From assembly GCA_949487015.1 (NCBI GenBank), contig CATAQZ010000084.1:1-9462 (forward strand): 9,462 nucleotides of DNA, written 5' to 3'. The stretch is from Flavobacteriales bacterium UBA4585. Its GTDB lineage: Bacteria; Bacteroidota; Bacteroidia; Flavobacteriales; Schleiferiaceae. Positions 1-7,054 of this stretch are shown piece by piece. The translations under genes and the position numbers were made by a program. The notes under the pieces are model-generated. The model worked only from the letters and a program-made list of their open reading frames with translations, did no database searches and was not told where the DNA came from. How positions within the stretch are numbered: position 1 is the first letter of the stretch; each line of letters starts with the position of its first letter.

Positions 1-752
1 GATTCACAGGTGTATTGAAAACTTATATCATCAATACCGAAGTCATTCCCTGAAAGCGCGGCACTCGTCGTTACTAGATTTAGAATGGCACTACCAGAAG
101 CAGGAACTGTAAACGTTCTAGAGGTTTGTAACCAGACGCCCGTGGAATTAGGTGTGCTCGCGGCATTTCCAATATTTGTTCCAGCAAGCTTGAGTTGCAA
201 CGATCCAGCCGGCGTTACGAAAGTGAGCATCCACCATTTTACGGTTACCTGAACTCCGGGGGGGAAGCTTACATTCTGCCGCCATAAAATTTTATTACCA
301 CCGGTCGAGCCATTGACAAGCATGTAGTTACCGGAACCGGTAGTATGATCGCCCCAACTTCCAAAGTTAGGATGTACGGCGTTAGGGTTAGGCCCAACAG
401 CATAGGTGCCTTCGTTCCATATCGATGTCGCATTGTACGTGTAATTCGTAAGAAACCCAGTGTTGCCGCTGGAGAAATTTCCATTCGTCGCCATTTGGGA
501 AACCTGACTTACGCCTTTAACCACCACATAAGATGCTGTATCAGAAAGAATAATGTAAGGCGAGGCACAAGTATCGCAACTTAAGGTAGCATCATGTGAC
601 CATTCATATTCGCTCATTCCCGTTGCAGCCAAAAATATAGTATCACCAACACAAGCCGTGAGCGAATCCGCAGATACACTTACAGAACAATTTTGCCCTT
701 TTAGACCTCCGAAAAACAGAAGTAATAAAAAAATCAGTAAAGCCTTTCTCAT
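1..752 (-). CDS. Secreted Ig-like/jelly-roll surface protein, probable T9SS cargo (C-terminus outside window)
   Basis: Reading the minus strand from the ATG at 752 gives 250 residues with no stop before the window edge. Residues 1-20 (MRKALLIFLLLLFFGGLKGQ) form a clear signal peptide. Residues 22-80 look like a PKD/Ig-like module: a V-G-D-T strand, an EYEWS strand, a Cys pair (C59, C62) and a final TASYVVV strand. Residues 90-250 resemble a galactose-binding-like jelly roll common in Bacteroidota surface proteins, with NGNFSSGNTGF at the start, GDHTTGSGNYMLVNG in the middle and GNDFGIDDISF at the end. Such proteins are usually large adhesins or gliding-associated proteins ending in a type IX sorting domain, but that end is not visible, so the T9SS assignment is inferred. 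An in-frame ATG at 758 could also serve as start; 752 is preferred because it puts MRK at the front of the signal peptide. It is divergent from the TonB receptor gene. Confidence 0.8.
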   Translation of the reverse strand, partial: MRKALLIFLLLLFFGGLKGQNCSVSVSADSLTACVGDTIFLAATGMSEYEWSHDATLSCDTCASPYIILSDTASYVVVKGVSQVSQMATNGNFSSGNTGFLTNYTYNATSIWNEGTYAVGPNPNAVHPNFGSWGDHTTGSGNYMLVNGSTGGNKILWRQNVSFPPGVQVTVKWWMLTFVTPAGSLQLKLAGTNIGNAASTPNSTGVWLQTSRTFTVPASGSAILNLVTTSAALSGNDFGIDDISFQYTCE

Positions 753-831
753 TACCATAAAACTACGAATTCTGCGATGACAAGCCTAAGAGAATGCGTG
801 AACGAAGCGTTTCAAAAAAAGTAAAAAAAAT

Positions 832-3042
832 ATGCGCACCAGCTTGTTTAGAATGGTTCTACATAATACGTTTGTGGTCTTATTTAAATTCATTCTAAAT
901 AACATGCTCTACCCCGCTCTGCTAAGTATACTTTTGACACCAAACGACACAGTTTTACCTGCGCCGGTTGAACTCGAAAGTATCACAATTACTGCACAGT
1001 CAAGATCTGCAGAACAGCATATCAGTGGCGCAGGAATAGTGCTTAAACAGAAGGAGGTTTTAGCCTTTGACCAGACTGATGTGAATACGGTTTTACAGAG
1101 TCAACCAGGAGTTTATGGGCAACAGGAGGATGGCTGGGGTCTTCGAATGAATATCGGAATACGTGGAACAGGAACGCTTCGTTCGTCACGCATTACATTG
1201 ATGGAGGATGGTGTGCTTACAGCGCCGGCGGCTTATAGTGCACCTGAGGCCTACTATACACCGGTTATCTGGAAGTATTCTAATATTGAAGTTCTCAAAG
1301 GTGCAGCTCAAATCGTAACTGGACCTCAAAGTACTGGTGGGGCCCTTAATTTCGTTACCCCAGTAGGTGATGAGAAATCTGATTTCAAATTTTCATTGGC
1401 AGCCGGAGCTTTCGATCAAATCAGAGGTGCAATTTCTGGTGAGATACTACCCACCAATCGTACGCAACTTCTCTTCGGACTTTTTCACAACGAGGCTTCT
1501 GGTTTTCACACCATAAAAGACGAACGTTCTGGTGGATTTGACCTAAACGACGGATATCTAAAACTCATACACCACCTCGACAACAAAGATATTCACCACC
1601 TAGAAGTACTTATAGCAGGCACCAGTGAGCGCTCGCAACAAACTTATTTAGGTACTACTCTACCAACTGCATTACTTACTCCAAATGAGCGCTATTTTGC
1701 TTCTAGCAATGATGAAATGAGTATGGACCGATTGATGACTCGGCTCGGCTATACTATGAATCTCAAGCAAGGTTTCATAAGAGCCGACATCTATCGTCAA
1801 TACGTGCACCGCAATTGGTATAAATTGGATAAAATCGACGCAGGGAACGGTGCCATATCGATCGTCTCTATTTTAGACCATCACCAAAATTACCCGGCTG
1901 AATTTGATGCAATTAACGGCGATAATTCAGATTCCGCTCTTGCACAACTCAAAGCAAATAATAGGTACTATTTGAGTCAAGGCGTCCAACTTCGTGGACA
2001 GTTCACTCAACGCTTTGGAAACATACTACTCAAACATGAGACAGGTATAAGGCTACACTACGACCATGCTGATCGTTTTCAGCATTCTGATAAGTACCAC
2101 ATCGGTCAAAATGTTTTTGCTTTAATGCAACCCGGACTACCCGGGGAAGCCGGCAATAGAATTGATTACACCACTGCTCAAAGTACCTATTACAGAAACA
2201 CGCTTTCTCATAAAAGACTTAATATTCAAGCCGGATTTAGAACAGAAAACATTCAAGCAAATAGAATAGACTATGGTTCTAATGACGCGGATAGAATAGG
2301 CGTAGAAGTTAAAGATCGGACGAATTACAGCACGGTATTTTTACCCGGTATGAGTTTAAATTATTCTCTTAAAAACTGGAACAGCTTCGCTGGAGTGCAC
2401 AGGGGTTTTACACCAGCAGGTTCAAAAGAAGGTGTATTACCTGAGCTTAGTTTAAGCGGTGAAGCTGGGATTCAACACCTCAAGCTACCGATCAATATTA
2501 CTTTCTTTTACAGCACTTACGACCGCCTTTTGGGTTCCGATGCAGCAAGCGCTGGCGGCAGTGGATCCGGTGAATTGTTCAATGGCGGTGCAGCAGAAGT
2601 ATATGGCTTCGAGGGACAATACGGAAAAACTATTAAGTCTCACAAAGTACTGGCAACGCTAACTGCAACTCAAGCCTATTTTAAAGAATCGTTTTCAAGT
2701 GAATTTGATGGTTGGGGTGAAGTAAATGCGGGTGATTTCATGCCCTACATACCACGGCTACAGTTTGCCATTAAGCATCAATGGGACAGAAATCGCTGGT
2801 CCATCAACAGTCAGTTGCAATACCTCAGCGCTCGTAAATCAACAGCAGAATTAAACACCTTCGATTTGCCACAATCTTTGGTCATAAACGAAGCAATCAG
2901 CTATACCCTTACTGAAAATGTACAGTTGAAATTATCGATTCAAAATGTAACGAACACAAGACACCTAGTTGCAGCTCGTCCTGCCGGATTTAGAACGTTT
3001 GCTCCGCGTATGGCACTATTAAGTATTAACGTGAGCCTCTAA
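832..3042 (+). CDS. TonB-dependent outer-membrane receptor, FecA-like
   Basis: Predicted 22-strand outer-membrane channel that takes up a ferric chelate or similar ligand using TonB energy. From the ATG at 832 it has 736 residues. A TonB-box-like stretch (LESITITAQ) lies at about 48-56. The plug domain spans about 60-178, with IRGTGTLRSSRITLMEDG at 110-127, APAAYSAPEAYYTP (the strongest resemblance to ferric dicitrate receptors) and IEVLKGAAQ followed by GPQSTGGALNFVTP. The rest is barrel, ending RMALLSINVSL. There is no N-terminal carboxypeptidase-like or STN signalling domain, so it is neither SusC-like nor a FecA-type transducer. The start is uncertain: a good promoter match at 844-874 lies inside the 832 reading frame, and the ATG at 904 (residue 25) would give a 712-residue protein opening MLYPALLSILL. 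No FecR or sigma factor gene is nearby. The substrate is inferred only from family resemblance. Its last 17 bases overlap the convergent OsmC-like gene. Confidence 0.9.
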   Translation: MRTSLFRMVLHNTFVVLFKFILNNMLYPALLSILLTPNDTVLPAPVELESITITAQSRSAEQHISGAGIVLKQKEVLAFDQTDVNTVLQSQPGVYGQQEDGWGLRMNIGIRGTGTLRSSRITLMEDGVLTAPAAYSAPEAYYTPVIWKYSNIEVLKGAAQIVTGPQSTGGALNFVTPVGDEKSDFKFSLAAGAFDQIRGAISGEILPTNRTQLLFGLFHNEASGFHTIKDERSGGFDLNDGYLKLIHHLDNKDIHHLEVLIAGTSERSQQTYLGTTLPTALLTPNERYFASSNDEMSMDRLMTRLGYTMNLKQGFIRADIYRQYVHRNWYKLDKIDAGNGAISIVSILDHHQNYPAEFDAINGDNSDSALAQLKANNRYYLSQGVQLRGQFTQRFGNILLKHETGIRLHYDHADRFQHSDKYHIGQNVFALMQPGLPGEAGNRIDYTTAQSTYYRNTLSHKRLNIQAGFRTENIQANRIDYGSNDADRIGVEVKDRTNYSTVFLPGMSLNYSLKNWNSFAGVHRGFTPAGSKEGVLPELSLSGEAGIQHLKLPINITFFYSTYDRLLGSDAASAGGSGSGELFNGGAAEVYGFEGQYGKTIKSHKVLATLTATQAYFKESFSSEFDGWGEVNAGDFMPYIPRLQFAIKHQWDRNRWSINSQLQYLSARKSTAELNTFDLPQSLVINEAISYTLTENVQLKLSIQNVTNTRHLVAARPAGFRTFAPRMALLSINVSL
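844..874 (+). promoter_or_regulatory. Candidate Bacteroidota promoter (TTG-N20-TACGTTTG) for the TonB receptor gene
   Basis: TTG at 844-846 is followed after 20 bases by TACGTTTG at 867-874. This is an exact match to the -7 consensus TAnnTTTG, with a -33 TTG at the spacing known for Bacteroidota sigma factors. Transcription would begin near 880, giving about a 24-base A/T-rich leader before the ATG at 904. If real, the receptor cannot start at 832. The match was found by eye and short motifs recur by chance in A/T-rich DNA. Confidence 0.45.
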
Positions 3043-3439
3043 CTAATTTCAATGTTACGGATGTGGATGCTTCTAGCACCGCATAAGCGCTACAATACTT
3101 CTCTTTTGTCAGTTTCGCCGCGCGCTCCAAAACGGTATCGGGTGCATCTGTATCCACCGTAATAATCATATTAATCGATGAGAAAATTCGAGGCAACTCA
3201 TCACGACGTTCTGCCTCAACCTCAGCAGTATAGCTGTGAATAGCGTGCTTACCTTTATTTAGAATATGGACGATATCTATGGCACTACAACCTGCTAACG
3301 AAATCAGCATTAACTCCATGGGGCGAAAACCCTGATCGCTACCGCCAATCTCAACGGCAGTATCGAGAATCATTTCGTGCTTACCCGCTCGGGCCTTGAA
3401 GCCAAAATTTTCATCAAATCGTTCTAAGGTTATTTTCAC
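3026..3439 (-). CDS. OsmC/Ohr family protein (probable thiol peroxidase-like protein)
   Basis: A 137-residue cytoplasmic protein of the OsmC fold. Members use two cysteines to reduce organic hydroperoxides, although the YhfA-like branch is less well understood. The signature GFRPMELMLISLAGC places the first Cys at 51, at the start of the central helix (CSAIDIVHIL). The second Cys is at 116 in KYCSAYAVL. Both family cysteines are therefore present, and the length is normal. The start codon is GTG at 3439. It is chosen because the first strand (KITLERFDENFGFKA) fits the family N-terminus and the next Met (residue 23) would remove it. GTG follows the upstream gene's stop by only 2 bases, so translation is probably coupled. 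It is the last gene of the SulP operon. Its 3' end overlaps the convergent TonB receptor gene by 17 bases. Confidence 0.88.
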   Translation of the reverse strand: MKITLERFDENFGFKARAGKHEMILDTAVEIGGSDQGFRPMELMLISLAGCSAIDIVHILNKGKHAIHSYTAEVEAERRDELPRIFSSINMIITVDTDAPDTVLERAAKLTKEKYCSAYAVLEASTSVTLKLVRGSR

Positions 3440-3441
3440 AA

Positions 3442-4068
3442 CTATTTGTCTTTTGTTAAGTCATACGCCAAACCAAGGCCAGTGACTAATGGGTTATAGC
3501 TTAAGCGAACCTTCCAGCGTTCTGAAAGTATAAAGTCAGCGGTAGCATTCGCGCCTAAAAGAACACCCCCCTCCTCGCCTTCTATTGGCAATAACGTTGG
3601 ATTCTGAAGATCAGTTACCGCATGATACCCGGAAATGAATCCCCCTTGTAACGCGAGTTGCATCCAATCTACTGGACGGTAAATGAACTCTGCTCCCCAC
3701 ATAAAGGACAATTGGCGCCAACTGTTAATCGTAATACTCTGAAGAAAAGCAACTTCAAGAGTATTTATTGAATTTGAGCTCAGACGATAACGGGTATTGA
3801 TAGATGGAAGATGATGGTTAAACGGGTAGTACCACGAGGTATCTCTGAAAGTAAAGGCATATTGGCTTTGACCGTCATAATTTGATGGATCCGACCATGT
3901 TCCAGGAACCAGTATCCAATCCTTTTTTGTAATCCCCAAATCGTCATGAAAAGCATAGAGATAGCCTAACTCTGCACGAAAACGCGGCGATTCCTGTCCT
4001 GTACACTCATTAGGTAAAATGAATAACAGCCAAAACAATCCCGTAAACAACACATACCTCAACCGCAT
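3442..4068 (-). CDS. Small predicted outer-membrane beta-barrel protein, function unknown
   Basis: The longest open frame reaches 4170, but the first 34 residues would be an out-of-frame reading of the SulP gene. The ATG at 4068 is chosen because it opens a good signal peptide (MRLRYVLFTGLFWLLFILPNECTGQ) and lies 10 bases after the SulP stop. The protein is 208 residues. After the signal peptide it shows alternating amphipathic, aromatic-rich strands, such as RFRAELGYLYAF, INTLEVAFLQSITI, QLSFMWGAEFIYRPV, WMQLALQGGFISGY, GVLLGANATADFIL and WKVRLSYNPLVTGLGLAYDL. This fits a barrel of about eight strands. No enzyme motif stands out. I do not recognise the family; a loose resemblance to small OmpA/PagL-type barrels is all I can claim. 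It sits between SulP and OsmC-like genes in one operon, so a role in anion passage or envelope stress is possible but inferred. Confidence 0.75.
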   Translation of the reverse strand: MRLRYVLFTGLFWLLFILPNECTGQESPRFRAELGYLYAFHDDLGITKKDWILVPGTWSDPSNYDGQSQYAFTFRDTSWYYPFNHHLPSINTRYRLSSNSINTLEVAFLQSITINSWRQLSFMWGAEFIYRPVDWMQLALQGGFISGYHAVTDLQNPTLLPIEGEEGGVLLGANATADFILSERWKVRLSYNPLVTGLGLAYDLTKDK

Positions 4069-4078
4069 GTGACCTAAG

Positions 4079-5662
4079 TTACTTCTTTTTAAAGAGTTTG
4101 GCGACTTTAGAGGCGGTTGCACGCGGCTTTTGCAACACCTGCTCTTCGAAATCGGCCACCGGGGTTTCACTTACCGTAGCCTCAAAACCTATTAACTCTA
4201 ACGTAATATCTTTTGTCGCGGCATTCACTTGAAACTCTTCTATGATTTCATTTACATCCGGATGCATGCGTAAAGTCTGAGAGGCATCCAATACTACACT
4301 CGTCTTAGGAGGAATGGTATCTAACGTTTGTTGAATGCTAGCTTTGTTTAAAAAGCTGACCACTTCCGAGAACTCAATTTTTATCGGATCACCTGCTTTA
4401 TAATTACGAATATCAAATTTATAAGGCACCTTAAAGTTGTCCCAAAGTATAGATACAATTGCTACAACTAAACCTAAGGCTATTCCCATTAACAGATCTG
4501 TAAGAACAATACCAAGAACGGTTACAGCGAAGGGTATAAATTCATTAGTACCTTTCTTCCACATGCCTATAATCATGCTTGGCTTTGCGAGTTTATAACC
4601 AACAATCAATAATACTGCGGCCAATGCAGCCAACGGAATTAAGTTCAATACTGCAGGAATTGCGAATGCAGAAATAAGCAATAATGCTCCATGTAAGGTG
4701 GCGGAAGCTTTTGTGCGTCCACCGCTTTGAATATTTGCAGATGAACGAACAATAACCTGAGTAATAGGCAATCCACCCACTAATCCACTAACGATGTTAC
4801 CCGCGCCCTGTGCTAAAAGTTCACGGTTTGTGGGGGTAACTCTCTTGTAAGGATCTAATTTATCTGTCGCCTCTACACATAATAAGGTTTCTAGAGATGC
4901 AACAACCGCCATGGTTATACCTATTGTATAGATAGCGGGGTTAAGAAAAGCGCTAAAATCAGGTGTCGTAAACTGCCCTATGAACCCACTCAATCCTTCA
5001 GTTACTGGAATAGAAACTAACTGATCTCCTACCAATTCCCATCCTTCTTTGCCGTCGAAATACAGCTTAAGAACAATTCCAGTCACAACCACCACAAGTG
5101 GTCCTTGTATGATTGTCGTAAACGATAGGTTTTTCATAAACTGACGTTCCCATAATATGAGTATACCTAAACCAAGCATAGATATAAGAGCCGCGGAAGG
5201 CGTAATTGCATCAAAATAATTTCCAACCTCTTGAGTACTATCGTATCCAAAGGCGTGAGGAATCTGCTTCAAGAAGATAATAATCCCAATTCCGCTTAGC
5301 ATACCTTTAATTACAGATGAGGGGAAATAATAACCGATTACCCCGGCTTTCAATACGCCTAGAAGTACCTGTACAATACCTGCCACGATCACTGCTGCTA
5401 AGAACGTAGGATAAGCCCCCAATTCTTCTATAGCTCCATAGACTATAACTGCTAACCCAGCGGCCGGGCCACTTACACCTAACGGACTACCGCTAAGAGG
5501 CGCAACAATGAGCCCGCCTATAATTCCAGCGATTAATCCGGAAAAAAGTGGTGCACCCGAGGCAAGTGCGATACCCAGACAAAGTGGCAAGGCAACAAGA
5601 AATACGACTAAAGAACTAGGAGCATCTTGCTTTAGATTGGCAAATGGATTTTGATTGACCAT
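4079..5662 (-). CDS. SulP family inorganic anion transporter with STAS domain
   Basis: An inner-membrane permease of 527 residues, a normal length for bacterial SulP proteins, which move sulfate, bicarbonate or other anions, often with Na+ or H+. The N-terminal part (residues 8-75) carries the family pattern DAPSSLVVFLVALPLCLGIA, then a Gly-rich pair of helices ending in GSPLGVSGPAAGL. The conserved segment GLPITQVIVRSSANIQSGGR is at 297-316. About a dozen hydrophobic segments run to residue 408. A C-terminal STAS domain (about 427-490) includes VVSFLNKA and VVLDASQTLRMHPDV, followed by a Lys-rich tail. Substrate cannot be told from sequence. Related Bacteroidota genes sometimes sit beside a carbonic anhydrase, which would suggest bicarbonate, but none is present here. 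It is the first gene of a three-gene operon and is divergent from the hydrolase gene across a gap containing a palindrome. Confidence 0.93.
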   Translation of the reverse strand: MVNQNPFANLKQDAPSSLVVFLVALPLCLGIALASGAPLFSGLIAGIIGGLIVAPLSGSPLGVSGPAAGLAVIVYGAIEELGAYPTFLAAVIVAGIVQVLLGVLKAGVIGYYFPSSVIKGMLSGIGIIIFLKQIPHAFGYDSTQEVGNYFDAITPSAALISMLGLGILILWERQFMKNLSFTTIIQGPLVVVVTGIVLKLYFDGKEGWELVGDQLVSIPVTEGLSGFIGQFTTPDFSAFLNPAIYTIGITMAVVASLETLLCVEATDKLDPYKRVTPTNRELLAQGAGNIVSGLVGGLPITQVIVRSSANIQSGGRTKASATLHGALLLISAFAIPAVLNLIPLAALAAVLLIVGYKLAKPSMIIGMWKKGTNEFIPFAVTVLGIVLTDLLMGIALGLVVAIVSILWDNFKVPYKFDIRNYKAGDPIKIEFSEVVSFLNKASIQQTLDTIPPKTSVVLDASQTLRMHPDVNEIIEEFQVNAATKDITLELIGFEATVSETPVADFEEQVLQKPRATASKVAKLFKKK

Positions 5663-5685
5663 GAACAGTAATGTGTTAGTTTAAG

Positions 5686-5699
5686 TTATGTGAACATAA
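5686..5699. promoter_or_regulatory. Perfect inverted repeat TTATGT-GA-ACATAA, candidate operator
   Basis: Two 6-base arms that are exact reverse complements flank a 2-base spacer. The site lies in the divergent gap between the SulP start (5662) and the preferred hydrolase start (5753), 24 bases upstream of the SulP ATG. A further ATGTG at 5671-5675 repeats part of the left arm 17 bases earlier. Size and symmetry suit a dimeric transcription factor. No regulator gene lies nearby, and the assignment is inferred from symmetry and position alone. Confidence 0.35.
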
Positions 5700-5752
5700 T
5701 AAAACTGCCCCACACTGAGCAGCCTTTAAGGATAAAGTGTTTCATTTGTAAG

Positions 5753-6553
5753 ATGCTTAGCTACAGTATACATCAAAACGCCCCAGATTTGCCGTGGGTC
5801 ACCTTCGTGCACGGCGCGGGAGGGTCTAGTACCATCTGGTACAAACAGCTTAAAGCATTCTCATGCAGCTTTAATGTATTACTCATAGACCTTCGTGGAC
5901 ATGGCCGAAGCAAAGCGCCTATTTACGAACGCATCAAAAATTACAACTTCTCCACCATCGGGGATGAGGTGCTGGAAGTATTGGATCATTTGAAAATTCG
6001 GAGCACGCATTGGATTGGAATTTCTTTAGGAACCATTATCATACGTGATATAACAGAACGTCATCCACAACGATCCTTAAGTATGATCATGGGCGGTGCC
6101 GTGATGAAACTCAATAAGCGTGGTCAGGTTTTAATGAGAACAGGTGCCGCTTTTAAAAGTGTCATTCCGTACATGGTACTTTATAAATTCTTTGCGTGGG
6201 TGATCATGCCTAAGAAAACACATAAGGAGGCGCGTAACCTTTTCGTAAGAGAGGCTCGTAAGTTGTACCAAAGAGAGTTTAAACGTTGGTTTACTCTGGT
6301 GGCGGAAGTCAATCCTTTATTGAAGTTTTTCCGATTCAAAGACAGCAATATCCCTACCCTCTACATCATGGGGAGCGAGGACCATATGTTCCTGCCGAGC
6401 ATCCGAAAAATTGTAGAAGACCACCGCAGTGCGCTGCTGCATGTTATCGAAAACTGCGGTCACGTTGTGAATATAGAACAGCCTGAGATCTTCAATAATG
6501 AAGCCATTAAGTTCCTTAAATCAATAGACGAGAAGCAAAGAAAGTCATGCTAA
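5753..6553 (+). CDS. Alpha/beta hydrolase
   Basis: A 266-residue alpha/beta-hydrolase-fold enzyme, probably cytoplasmic as no signal peptide is seen. It opens with the family strand PWVTFVHGAGGSSTIW (HG oxyanion loop at 20-21), then NVLLIDLRGHGRS. The nucleophile elbow is GISLG with Ser91. The acid is probably Asp210 in MGSEDHMF, and the base is His237 in NCGHVVNIEQP, so the triad is complete. A basic, aromatic cap region lies at about 120-185. Substrate is not predictable; an esterase or thioesterase is the safest reading. The frame extends upstream to a GTG at 5690, but that 21-residue extension is not hydrolase-like and would start inside the palindrome. The ATG at 5753 puts MLSYSIHQ at the front, as in related Bacteroidota proteins. 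Its end overlaps the DUF3817 gene by 7 bases. Confidence 0.88.
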   Translation: MLSYSIHQNAPDLPWVTFVHGAGGSSTIWYKQLKAFSCSFNVLLIDLRGHGRSKAPIYERIKNYNFSTIGDEVLEVLDHLKIRSTHWIGISLGTIIIRDITERHPQRSLSMIMGGAVMKLNKRGQVLMRTGAAFKSVIPYMVLYKFFAWVIMPKKTHKEARNLFVREARKLYQREFKRWFTLVAEVNPLLKFFRFKDSNIPTLYIMGSEDHMFLPSIRKIVEDHRSALLHVIENCGHVVNIEQPEIFNNEAIKFLKSIDEKQRKSC

Positions 6554-6858
6554 AAACCCCTTATACCCGTTTTAAATGGGTGGCCTTTTTTGAAGGCAGC
6601 TCATTCTTGATTCTTCTATTTATTTGTATGCCGTTGAAGTACGGCTTTGATATGCCTTATCCCAATAAAGTTTTTGGAATGTTGCACGGACTATTAACGG
6701 TTTTGTACCTCTTTGCCCTGATAGAATTTACGATCAACTACAAAGTACATTGGTCAAAGGCACTCCTATTCCTTATTGCTTCTCTGGTGCCTTTTGGGAC
6801 ATTTTATGCAGAGAAAAAATGGCTGCGTCCCATAGGGCTACAACACGGGGAGCGCTAA
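6547..6858 (+). CDS. DUF3817 family small membrane protein
   Basis: A 103-residue integral membrane protein with three predicted helices (about 11-29, 42-63 and 70-88). It shows the pattern I know for DUF3817: FEGSSFLILLFICMPLKY near the N-terminus, GMLHGLLTVLYLFA in the middle, and VPFGTFYAEKKW at the third helix. The biochemical role of this family is not established. Its ATG sits within ATGCTAA, where the last three bases are the stop codon of the hydrolase gene, so the two are almost certainly co-transcribed and probably translationally coupled. Its own stop overlaps the convergent 55-residue gene by 4 bases. Confidence 0.85.
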   Translation: MLKTPYTRFKWVAFFEGSSFLILLFICMPLKYGFDMPYPNKVFGMLHGLLTVLYLFALIEFTINYKVHWSKALLFLIASLVPFGTFYAEKKWLRPIGLQHGER

Positions 6859-7022
6859 GCTTCTAGTGCCTCAATTTGCTTGAGTACTTCTTGTGCTTGC
6901 GCTTGTACTTTATCGCTTTCTGCTCTGTTGCTGTGGCTTAACTCGTAGCTCTTTTTGATAAGGGCATCGTATTGCGCCTCAAGCTTTTCTTTTTCCGATT
7001 TCTTTTTGAACAGTCCAAACAT
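6855..7022 (-). CDS. Lacal_2735-like small charged helical protein (55 aa)
   Basis: A short gene on the minus strand from the ATG at 7022 to a TAG at 6855-6857. The product starts MFGLFKKKSEKEKLEAQYDA and continues as a highly charged, Ala/Gln/Glu/Lys-rich helix (SHSNRAESDKVQAQAQEVLKQIEALEA). It has no membrane segment or Cys, and heptad-like spacing suggests a coiled coil. The MFGLFKKKSEKEKL opening and the N-R-x-x-S-D motif match the small family named Lacal_2735 in Flavobacteriia, whose function is unknown. It overlaps the convergent DUF3817 gene by 4 bases and is divergent from the GH53 gene with only 32 bases between the starts. Its size means many gene callers would skip it. Confidence 0.82.
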   Translation of the reverse strand: MFGLFKKKSEKEKLEAQYDALIKKSYELSHSNRAESDKVQAQAQEVLKQIEALEA

Positions 7023-7034
7023 TGTTTACCTTTT
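7005..7034 (+). promoter_or_regulatory. Candidate promoter (TTTG-N18-TACCTTTT) for the GH53 gene
   Basis: TTTG at 7005-7008 is followed after 18 bases by TACCTTTT at 7027-7034, which matches the Bacteroidota -7 consensus TAnnTTTG except for the last base. Transcription would start near 7041, about 14 bases before the ATG at 7055. The -33 part lies inside the 5' end of the divergent 55-residue gene. The 11-mer TACCTTTTAAA recurs at 8766-8776, upstream of the DUF1801 gene, though without a TTG at the right distance there. Confidence 0.35.
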
Positions 7035-7054
7035 AAACCCTAACAACAGATGCT

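Noticed and set aside
269..584. Open frames of 71 and 79 residues on both strands near the left edge
   Set aside because: Both lie inside the coding region of the secreted Ig-like protein, which has a signal peptide and recognisable domains in its own frame. Their products show no family features.
2459..2662. 67-residue open frame within the TonB receptor gene
   Set aside because: Fully inside the receptor's barrel-coding region in another frame. A shadow with no homology-like motif, despite a weakly hydrophobic start.
832..3439. Iron uptake cassette formed by the TonB receptor and OsmC-like gene
   Set aside because: The genes are convergent and belong to different transcription units, and no FecR, sigma factor or ABC iron transporter is present.
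6286..6486. 66-residue frame inside the hydrolase gene
   Set aside because: Out of frame with a gene that has an intact catalytic triad. The His/Pro-rich product looks like a frame-shifted reading.
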